DNA of 64,000 bases, from contig CATNEN010000033.1 of the NCBI GenBank assembly GCA_950097015.1, forward strand, positions 1,798,001 through 1,862,000, given 5' to 3'. The notes under the pieces are model-generated. The model had not been told where the DNA came from. It saw nothing but the letters and a program-made list of their open reading frames with translations, and searched no databases. Position 1 is the stretch's first letter, and each line of letters opens with the position of its first letter. Shown here piece after piece: positions 9,601 through 18,281 of this stretch. This DNA is from Macrostomum hystrix (lineage: Eukaryota; Platyhelminthes; Macrostomidae). The position numbers and the translations under genes were made by a program.

Positions 9601-11325
9601 GCATTTTGCGTCCGACTTAAGTTTATGGGCATTTCGCTTGAATTCCACACTCAAGGGCAACTGCTTTCCCAGTCTATGGCTCAAACGGGTGGCTGGCAGG
9701 CGATTGACTTAATCTTCGGGGCATGAACTTAGTCCATTTTTGCTCTCTAGTAGACCGAAAGCTGCGCTTCGCGCTCTAGCCTAAAGAGCAAAGGCAACAG
9801 TATGAGCTCGGAAGATGAAGGCAGCAACGCAAGCTATGAAACTGCCCCTGATGAGCAGGGTGACGGCCCACAACCTCGGACGTGGTCAATGATGAGCGAT
9901 GAGAAGCACAGCCTTGTCGTAGACGCACTGGACAGAGGTGAGCGGCCGGTCGATATCGCGCGATGGATGAAGGTTAACGTCAAGACAGTCATGTCAATTA
10001 AAAGGCGGTACGAAGTCCCTGGACGTCGCAATCGTCTCCCTCATGGCGGTGGCAGAGAACCGAAGCTCGGAGCGGTCCATGTTCAGTACCTGGTGGACAA
10101 AATAGTCGAAAATCCACTTCTGACACTGGCGGAGATGAGGAACCAGCTGCAGGAGCGATTTAATCTACAAGTAAGTGAATCCACCATCAGTAGGGCGCTG
10201 GACAAGCAGCTGATCACGCTGAAAAGTCTGGGGCGAGAAGCCGATGTTCCGGCAGCGCGCAACTCGCCAGAGAACGTGGCTCGGAAGCAAGAATTTGCTC
10301 ACTGGTTGATCGGCATTCCTCCCGAGCAGCGCTTGCTATTCGTCGATGAGACGGGTTTCAACATGTGGACACGCCGATCCCAAGGACGCAGTAGACGAGG
10401 CCAGCGAGTTCGGCGCGTGGTTGTTACACAGCGCGGAGCTCAACTGAAAATCGTGCAGGCCATCTCCCCAAGCCTTGGCCTCGTGTATCACAAGATGGTT
10501 TCCGAGACGATGACGGCGGCCAGGTTTCAGACGTTCGTCGAGGAGCTGATGCATGCTGTCAATAATCGCGATGATGTGGGCGACGCTGAACGGTTTTGCA
10601 TTGTGATGGACGGCGCTCGATTTCACAACGGAGTCACACTGCCGGAGCAGTTTGGAGCCAACTGGAGCCTTAAGGTCCTGCCGCCATATTCGCCGTTTCT
10701 GAACCCCGTCGAGGAGGCGCACTCATGCGTGAAGGCGTCAAGCGCGCACTGGCGCAGCATGAGGTGCAGCGTGAGCTGGACAGCCCGCCCCCACAGACGC
10801 CGCTGTACCAGTGGCGAATTCTGGTCATGCAAAGGATTGCTGAGGAGGCGACAGTGGAGGTCACGGCTGCGAAGTGCGGCGGATGGTACCGTCACTCACT
10901 GCGCCACCTTCCAGCCTGCATTGCCGGCCAGCCTATTTTGTGACCTTCAGTCGCTGAGTTGGATGAAGTTTTCCCGCTTGTATTTAAATTTTGTTAATTA
11001 TTGCCGCCTGTGTTCCCGTTGCTGAACCTTTCTTGCCTACGTTCCCGATTCTTTTCTCGTTTGCATTCATTTTTGGTAAGCCTCGTGGCATCACATCAAT
11101 AAATCACTTGGTCCTTGTCGCAACGCTGCCCACTAGGGCCTGCTTAAAAGCTTTCGGTCTACTAGAGAGCAAAAATGGACTAAGTTCATGCCCCGAAGAT
11201 TAAGTCAATCGCCTGCCAGCCACCCGTTTGAGCCATAGACTGGGAAAGCAGTTGCCCTTGAGTGTGGAATTCTGCCACTGTGGATCAAGTGAAATGCCCA
11301 TAAACATAAGTCGGACGCAAAATGA
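9601..11325 (+). mobile_element. Tc1/mariner-type DNA transposon with long TIRs
   Basis: Terminal inverted repeats of about 160-177 bp (9601-9763 and 11149-11325) match over nearly their whole length, outer end (G/T)CATTTTGCGTCCGACTTA. The right TIR carries an extra ~14 bases (about 11275-11288) lacking from the left. TA dinucleotides flank both ends (9599-9600 and 11326-11327), the signature of this superfamily. The element lies inside or beside the second copy of the 110-bp direct repeat. Confidence 0.85.
9802..10943 (+). pseudogene. Tc1/mariner-type transposase, one frameshift
   Basis: DDE transposase that cuts and pastes the element at 9601-11325. The N-terminal paired helix-turn-helix region (about residues 30-140) has VVDALDRGERPVDIARWMKV and STISRALDK. 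Catalytic motifs are LLFVDETGF (first Asp), CIVMDGARFHNG (second Asp) and PPYSPFLNPVEEAHS (Glu, 33 residues after the second Asp). Just after this, near 10730, the frame shifts and the C-terminus continues in another frame (REGVKRALAQHEVQREL) to a stop at 10943, so the product of the original frame is wrong after the Glu. Apart from that the gene is whole, so the copy is young or the indel is a sequencing error. Confidence 0.8.
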
Positions 11326-11327
11326 TA

Positions 11328-11437
11328 TAATCTACTAGAAGTAATATAGCATTTTGCAGCCTAGTTAATCCTGCAAGCATTTAATTTAATCATAAGTAGG
11401 CGCAGCAATGGAAAGATAGTGCACGGCTTGCAAGTGC
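11328..11437 (+). repeat. 110-bp direct repeat, copy 2
   Basis: Second copy of 7414-7523, immediately right of the mariner element. It differs at AGCATTTTGC (vs AGCTTTTTGC) and CATAAG (vs CATATG). Confidence 0.7.
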
Positions 11438-11673
11438 AACAACGCCTAGGACCACGAGTGCGCGTAGCGCACGAGTGTCTATGGCTTTTATGCACGTGCA
11501 AGCCGTGCTTCTATCACATTGTCATATTGACTAGCCAACTGATTGTTCTGACTATGGATTTGAGGGCAGGAATGAGCGAATCCTCGGAGGATTCCACTCA
11601 TTCCTGCCTGAAAATCCATAGGCAGAACTATGTTGTTTCACGATTGGCCATAGACTAAAACAGCGGGCACGGA
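11438..11673. other. Palindrome-bearing stretch upstream of a Crypton
   Basis: Holds the inverted repeat at 11549-11622, and is bordered by GTCTATGG (about 11478) and CCATAGAC (about 11648), which are reverse complements of each other. Confidence 0.45.
11549..11622. repeat. Long palindrome, about 33-bp arms
   Basis: CTATGGATTT..GGGCAGGAATGAG and GAATCCTC are mirrored by GAGGATTC and CTCATTCCTGCC..AAAATCCATAG. The loop is nearly absent. It can form a stable cruciform or RNA hairpin and lies just before a Crypton-like reading frame. Confidence 0.75.
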
Positions 11674-12768
11674 ATGTCGTTGTGTGCCCGCTGCCCTGAG
11701 AATTTGTCAATGTCCAAAGCCCCTAAAGCCTGTTCATACAGCTGCAGTGAAGAGAGACGTGGAGGCATCGGACTAGAGCTGAGATTAGCTGCCCTGATAG
11801 CTTATTCTGACGGCAACATGCTCAATTTAAGTAAGATAGCAACAGGCGATATTAGTGGCCTGGCTAATTCTGAGCTGCAGTTTATATCTCGAGTGTCCAT
11901 ACATGTAGAATCAACGGTAGATCATTTCACTGGGCTGCCGGTCCTGGACCACGCGGAGGTAGAAGAATTCCTGAATTCCGCTATTGATCCGGAGTGTTCG
12001 CTACGCGACTTGGATGCGAAAGAACTTCAAAACATTAAGGACACCGAGGCATCCTCAAAGTCGCCTTCGACATTGGCTACTACTCGGAACCACATTGAAC
12101 GACTTAAGAAGTTCCTCCACGAGAAGAAACTGCCTGAGGACATTGAGCGCATGCCACTGCGTTATGTCGACAGCTATTTGCGCCTCTGGTATGTAAGTTT
12201 GAAAGGAAATCCTGCCGTGGGGACAAAGACATATGCACCGGATACGATCCGGGGCTTCAGAGCCAGCGTGCACAGGTACATGATTGAGACACATGCGACT
12301 GACGTCATTGGGAATGAGCAATGAAACCTACTCGTGCGTCCTGCGTTTGAGTTGCCAGTTGAGGGAGCGTACCGTTGGAGACCAACGAGGATTCAAGGCC
12401 ATCACGGATTCCGACTTGTCCCTGCTGAGTGCGTACTTCAACCGAAGGGACCCGGAGCGACTGCAAGACGAAGTGTTTTTTAACATTGTCTACCACTTTG
12501 GCTTCCGAGGTCGAGAATGGATAAGGGACCTGAAGGTATCCTCACTGCGGTTCTGCGAGCACGAAGGCGTAGAGTGCATCGACATGGTTCAAACGGGTCC
12601 TGAGAAGACTTTGACTGCGACAAGTATTGAGCAATGTTCAACCGGAAAGCAAACGAGGATGTTCAGTACCGGTGGCTTAAAGTGTCCAGTTGAGGCAGTG
12701 CAACTGTATCTCGCCAAATTCCCACCTGGTGTGGAGGCACTTTTTCCAAAGCCCATAAGGCACTGAAG
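11674..12768 (+). pseudogene. Crypton-like recombinase, frameshifted and truncated
   Basis: The first open part (11674-12324) has an N-terminal core-binding region with YLRLWYVSLKGNP and TYAPDTIRGFRASVHRYM. A frameshift at about 12300-12330 leads to a second part (to 12766) with AYFNRRDPERLQDEVFFNIV, box-I FGFRGREWIRDLK and KCPVEAVQLYLAKF, parallel to the intact copy at 3345. It stops at ALFPKP where another transposase begins, so the HxxR, GH and Tyr boxes are lost. The order of parts shows a Crypton cut off by a later insertion or rearrangement. Confidence 0.7.
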
Positions 12769-12784
12769 CAAGCTTCGAAGCAGG

Positions 12785-13365
12785 GAATGAAGAAGGGCCC
12801 CCTCCGCCGCGACGTCGCGGAAAGTATGACAAAATAACTGATGAGAAGTATGACATGATCTTAAACGCTTTGGATCGTGGAGAAAGTGCGGCTGCCATCG
12901 CGCAGTGGCTCCAGGTGAAGCTGCGCACCGTATACTCGATACGAAGACGTTACGAAGTCGCAGGTCACCGAAATCGAGGTGCTCGCGGGGGCGCTCGAAC
13001 AGTGAAGATTACCGATGATCACGTGCAGCAGCTGGTAAGCTGGGTGGAAGATAATCCGCTTCTCACACTGAAGCAAATGAAGCATAAGCTTCAGGCCGAA
13101 GATCCTCAGTTGCATGTCAGCGAGTGCACAGTAAGCAGAGCACTAGCCAAGCAGCTCTTTACGCTAAAATGCCTCAGTCGTGACGCCGACATTCCAGCAG
13201 CGAGAAACTCTGACGAGAACATTGCGCGCCGCCAGGTCTTCGCTCAGTGGCTGATCGAGCTAGAACCAGAATGTCATCTCATAACATTGATGAGACAGGC
13301 TTCAATATGGACACGTCGGTCGCAGGGTCGCAGCATCAGAGGGCAGAGAGTTCGGCGCAAAGTAC
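12785..13365 (+). pseudogene. Second Tc1/mariner-type transposase, 3'-truncated
   Basis: GPPPPRRRGKYDKITDEKY starts a helix-turn-helix region (LNALDRGESAAAIAQWLQV, CTVSRALAKQLFTLK) closely parallel to the transposase at 9802. Near 13280 the first catalytic motif is damaged (the DETGF segment is broken by a frameshift), although WTRRSQGRSIRGQRVRR still follows. The sequence then passes directly into a reverse transcriptase at about 13370; the rest of the catalytic domain is absent. The start lies upstream of the ATG at 12855, because coding similarity extends to about 12787. Confidence 0.7.
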
Positions 13366-15075
13366 GGCCGGACGGCCGGCTTGCTGAGAATCCTGGCGAA
13401 TCGCTGGACATCATGCTCGCCAGCGCTTTCCCCCGGACCGCGCCGCTTCAGGACCCGCTGGACCACACTCCGGGTGGACACATCCTTGCGACCACCATTA
13501 TCACTAGAGAAAGGACAGCTCGCGCTGCTAAATTCTTCTCACCTTTTAAGTCTGACAGCATTTACCCCGCCTTTCTACATGAAGCGGTGAAAAATGACAG
13601 GTTCCTCGGCCTCCTCTGCAACCTGTTCAAGGCCTGTATCACCCTCGGGTACGTATCCAGGTCTTGGCAGGAAGCCACCATCGTCTTCATCCCCAAGCCT
13701 GGGAAGGGAGACTACCATTCCGCCAAGCCTTCCGCCCCATCAGCTTAACATCTTTCTTTCTTAAGCTGCTTGAAAGGCTAGTTCTTTGGCGCCTCCTTCA
13801 CGTTGAGCTGAGGAACTCCCCGCTCTCCGCCAACCAGCACGCCTTTCGATCCGGACGCTCCATCGAAAGTGCTCTGCATGCCATTGTCGACAAGCTGGAG
13901 CGCGCCGTGCTTGGCACCGGTTTTGCTCTCTCGCTTTTCCTCGACATTGATGGTGCCTTCGACAATGTGCTCTTCGGAGCCTTTAGGCGAGCCATGGAAC
14001 GCCGGGCTGCGCACGAGCACCTCACCAGCTGGATCATGTATATGATCACTCACCGAACTGCCACCTCGCACCTGCTTGGCCACTCCCGTTCTGTGAAAGT
14101 CCAGAAGGGAGGCCCGCAGGGTGGCGTTCTCAGTCCGATCCTTTGGAACCTTGTCATGGACGAGCTGCTCTGCAGCCCTGGCCCGGACCCGGTCCAAAAA
14201 AATCGGCTATCGGCTATGCTGAAAAAATCGGCACCGCCACCGTGGCCGGACCGTCTCCCCCGGTCCTTAGAGACTTTTTGCAAGCTTTCATCCACCGTGC
14301 CGAGCGCTGGGCTCATAGCTGCGGCCTCAAACTCTCTGAGACCAAGACCGTCGCCATTATGTTCACCAGCAAACGAAACTGGAGGATTGAGCCTCTTCTT
14401 CTCTATGACAAACCCATCGCCATGGAGAAGCAAACTAGATGCTTAGGTGTCATCCTCGACCACAGGTTGAGCTGGACACCTCACGTCAAATTCAAAACTC
14501 GCAAAGCTCTTGCGACGCGCAGATCCGCAGAGCCTTCAGTGCTACCTGGGGCCTCACCCCCTGCCGTCTCTGGTGGATTTACACTACCATTGTAAGACCG
14601 GCCATTTCTTTTGCCGGCTTCATCTGGAATAGCACCCTAGAGACCAAAGAGGTCTTGGAGGCCCTAAACAAGGTGCAGGGCTGTGCTTGTCGAGCCATCA
14701 TGAGTGCGGCACCCTCCACTCCCTTCGCTGGCATGAATGCCTTCTCGGACCTTCCCCCTATAGATCTTTTTATCAAAGGGGAAGCCATGAAGACGGCTCG
14801 TCGTCTTCTGGACGCGGGCGTCTCCATCCGGAAGCAACTTGCCTTCAGCAAGCGGAACCTCCAGCCCCATGGCGACCTCAGCCTACAGGACCTGAACGCA
14901 GCAGGTCTCAAAATTCTCTCAGACGGAATTCCGTCGACGCTGTGCCCACCGCTCAAATTTAAAACCAGCATTCCGCCTCGCCAGGAAGTACGTGACCACG
15001 GCCAACCCCGTGAAATTCAATGCTTCACCAACGGTTCGCAAATCAACTCGGTCTCTTCCAGTCTTGGCATCAAGA
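13366..15075 (+). pseudogene. Non-LTR retrotransposon with RNase H start, dead
   Basis: A reverse transcriptase split over three frames. It shows WQEATIVFIPKPGKGDYHS (about 13660), FRPISLTSFFLKLLERL, motif A SLFLDIDGAFDNV (about 13930-13970) and motif B GGPQGGVLSPILWN (about 14110). At motif C the sequence reads GYAEKIGTATV (about 14212), so the two essential Asp of YADD are Glu-Lys. A thumb-like region (WAHSCGLKLSETKTVAIMF, CLGVILDHRLSW) and a final INE/FTNGSQI stretch resembling the start of an RNase H domain follow; it breaks at about 15075. RNase H after RT suggests an I/R1/Jockey-type lineage. Both ends are truncated against other elements. Confidence 0.75.
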
Positions 15076-15111
15076 GAAGAAGGCGATGTGGGCGACAGGT
15101 GGAGGCCCATC

Positions 15112-15322
15112 GTTGATGGTCATCAAGGACTTGCCTGAGATGGAGAAGGGGGACCTCAACTACCTGCTAAAATTCTTTGTTATGCAGGTCCGCACGAAGA
15201 ACAGAGAGAAGTACAGTGCCTCGTCATTGAAGGACTTCGTGTCCATAATTCAATGGTACAATCAAAACGATTCAAACCATTCAAAACGACATTCAAAGCT
15301 CAAGAAGAATTGGTCGATCTGA
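15112..15322 (+). pseudogene. Crypton-like fragment
   Basis: DLPEMEKGDLNYLLKFFVMQ and REKYSASSLKDFVSIIQWY resemble the N-terminal domain of the Crypton that follows (LLRIFFEIRKQNGEKYGATS, SLKDVFTMLQQY). About 65 codons remain. It is a second, separate copy, joined on its left to a broken LINE. Confidence 0.55.
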
Positions 15323-15554
15323 AAGGACGATGCCTTCCGCGAGACGTGGGTCGCGCTGGACGCTGAAGGACGCTGACGCTCGAGGACTTTCGACCATAGA
15401 ACCGGAATTTGGCGGGTGCTATAAAATTTAACCTTTTGAAACAGCAATGCAAAAACAGCAGACTCGGTTGGGCGGGTTGGGGGTGTGGTACCATAGACAA
15501 AATTTCATTACGAAGCGAAGAAAAAATTAAGAAGAGGCTATACTGATAGTATCT

Positions 15555-16995
15555 GTGAGCAGAGCAGAAGGACGCTTTGTGGCAAAGATTGGCAAATACT
15601 ATAAAACAATGGAAGAACTAACCGACGAAAATTTAATTTGGCTCGATTCTTTAATCGTTAATCAAGAACAAGACGCCCCGATGGCTGCTGCAGCCACTAG
15701 GCAAGATACTGCGATGGCTGCTGCTGCAGCAATTCAAGAGTCCACCTCGGCAGTAAAGCAACGATTCGTAACATTTACCGACGAACAAATAACTGGAAAA
15801 ATTGATGCTGCAATGCCAATTAGCACTAAGAGAAAGGAGCAGTGGGCTGTTCAATTATTTACGCAATGGTTTCAGGCCAGGCATGATGCAATCCTACGCT
15901 CCGAACGTCACGGCTTACTCGTGAACAAACAAATCCATGAATGGAACAGAGCCGACTGGAAGTTATTTGTTGCGCATCTTCTTTGAGATTAGGAAACAAA
16001 ATGGCGAGAAGTATGGTGCAACGTCGTTGAAGGATGTGTTCACTATGCTGCAACAATATGTTAATAGCACACTAAAAATGAACTTTAACTTCTGGAAGGA
16101 CCCCGAGCTCTCCGAAGCTAGGAAAGCGCTAGATGCAGCGATGAAAGAAACAGTGCTCGATGGCAACATACCTGGTCAGAAGGCAAGTCAACCTATCAGC
16201 CATGAAGTTGAAGACGAACTGTGGCGGAGCGGCGTTCTCGGGCAAGAGACACCTAAGCAGTTACTATTTACCGTCATTTTCTACATCGGAAAGCATTTTG
16301 CACTCCGTGGCGGGTCCGAACTGCATGCTCTGGAACACAACAAGGACATTGTTGTATGTTCCGATGTGCAAGGCGAGTGTCTATTGTTTAGCGAACAAAG
16401 GGCCAACAAAACGAATAATCGCGGCCTGAAGCTGAAGCGTGGACCTCCTCGCGAGATACGTGTGTACCACGCGCTTGATCACTTACGTTGTTTGCCCTGT
16501 CTATACAAAGCCTACGATGCTAAAAGACCTGGAGCATGCAGCGTGTCAAATCTGTTTCTGGGCTACTATCGGGGTGATACGAGAATCGAAGTTGGCAAGT
16601 GGTACCAAAATGTTCCGCTAGGTCGTCACACACTGGATGGAGTTGTCAAATCACTAACGGCTGCACATGAGAACTCTGGCAGGTTCACAAACCAGTCGCT
16701 CCGAAAAACATGTGCCACCACCCTGCATCAGGCCGGCCTTCAACGCGCTGATATAGCGCGTATCACAGGGCATTCTAGTAGTGCCGTCGAGAGGTACATA
16801 TCACTTGACACGCGTGATCATCTGCTGATTTCTGGGACAGTTCAGCGCACAGTGGCTATTCGTACTAATGATGTAGAGCCGGAAGGTTCGTCCATTGTTT
16901 CAGCGAGCGAGGAAACTTATAAGGAGGCGACAAACTCTTCTAAGAAAATGAAGATCGTCGCCAATGGTGAGACTGTCACTATTACATGGGAGTGA
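15555..16995 (+). pseudogene. Crypton-like tyrosine recombinase, one frameshift, catalytic His lost
   Basis: Two overlapping frames (15555-15986 and 15937-16995) join at about 15975 by a single frameshift. The core-binding part (NGEKYGATSLKDVFTMLQQY) is followed by LLFTVIFYIGKHFALRGGSE (box-I Arg), FTNQSLRKTCATTLHQAG, ARITGHSSSAVERYI and the C-terminal tail KKMKIVANGETVTITWE. Related recombinases have His at the first position of the HxxR motif; here it is Gln (QSLR). The gene has no intron between GH and Tyr, unlike the copy at 3345. It belongs to a different subfamily, closer to the ZMYM/QRICH1-type domain, yet shares the tail. Confidence 0.75.
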
Positions 16996-17684
16996 TTTTT
17001 AAACCGTCTCGTTACCAACTACGCTACGTTACCAACTATGACTACATTCGTTGACTAGTTCACTTATTCCTACCTACTCTTCGTTTTCATAGTTAAACTA
17101 CGAACCATGAAAATGGTTCATAGTTGGCCTCGTTTGGCCTCGTTTTCAGGCCAGTTATATCATATAATTGGCTTCCTTTGCAGTCCCGTTATATGAGATG
17201 AGACCATTGACAATAAAAAATTTAGACTTCCTACGGAAAAGAAAAGCCACGATATACTCAACATTATCGAGTTTCAGAAGGTAATTTCAGACCAAAGAAA
17301 TAAATAAACGGAAATAAAATATTTATACCCCGTTCAGAAGATTGCTCACTTGTTGTCGGTTGCCAGAGGAGCATTTGACAAGTGATCCAGAACAGCTTGA
17401 ACTTCAGCAAGACTAATACATTCAAAACCGAAGCTTATGTCTTCATTGTCACTCATGTTGAAAATAGCTCGGAATTTCGCAGTTTTTTATAAATAAGAGT
17501 TGAGATTTCTCCCTCTGCAAGCTTCGCTTCTCTTTTTAGTAACTGTACCAAGCTTTTTAAATTTTACTTCGTTTACTTACTTTTTAATTTTAACTTTAAG
17601 CCGAAACAGGAAGAGGCTTGTGGTGTAGGCTTAAACTTTTGTCGATTATCGCGACAGTCCACCGCGCGTTGCCGATATTCCGTC
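16996..17684. other. No gene recognised
   Basis: AT-rich, with some short direct repeats (GTTACCAACTA at about 17010 and 17028; GGCCTCGTTT twice at about 17126-17145). No protein similarity seen. Confidence 0.45.
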
Positions 17685-18281
17685 GTGCGCCCCGACCACA
17701 GCGACAGACTGGAGCAGTGCCTCCGCCACGGCATCGGAAGTTTCCGCTGGCACCTTGCTGCGTCTTGGCACGGGGCTGTGCGCAGTGCAATGACAAATCT
17801 GTGCGGCCATGAAGCATGGCACCTAAACTCCACCAGTCATCTATTTGTGGGCCCGAGCGGCGTTGGCAAGATGGCGATGGTGCAGCTGCACTACGGCAGG
17901 CAAACAGTTTTTACGCCGGACATCCGAGCTGCCTTCCAATTCGATGGGCTGCGCTTCACTGTGCACAGATGCATATTTTTTTATGAGTTTGATGCCAGCC
18001 GAAATGTCAACGGCCAGATATTGATGCTCATGAACAGGGACATGTTCACCATGAATGAAAAGATTAAGAATCACGTCCGGGCCGTCCGGCCATAATAATT
18101 GCCGGGCATGCCGAGCCGAGAAGTTGCAGAGGACTTTCTGAGGCGGCTGACTGCGCTTATTAGCGTACAGCATTACATCTTTGAGTGCACCGGTTGCAGC
18201 ATCATCCCGTCCAACCAGCCAGCCCACAGGGGCAGCTGCGGCGGCGGCGGCTGCGTCTGCTTCGTCCGACATTACTGCTGA
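17685..18281 (+). pseudogene. Rep-like SF3-type helicase fragment (tentative)
   Basis: The 136-codon open frame has a Walker-A-like GPSGVGK at about residues 56-62, preceded by a hydrophobic strand (HLFV), and an acidic Walker-B-like FFYEFD at about 98-103. Order and spacing, including an FQF..L...R segment between them and an NH.R basic segment after, resemble the helicase part of Rep proteins from small circular DNA replicons. Two stops (about 18093-18098) interrupt the frame, which then continues with SREVAEDFLRRLTALISVQH. No nickase domain (HUH, YxxK) is seen upstream. It could be an endogenised replicon or an unknown mobile element; assignment is inference from motif order. Confidence 0.35.
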
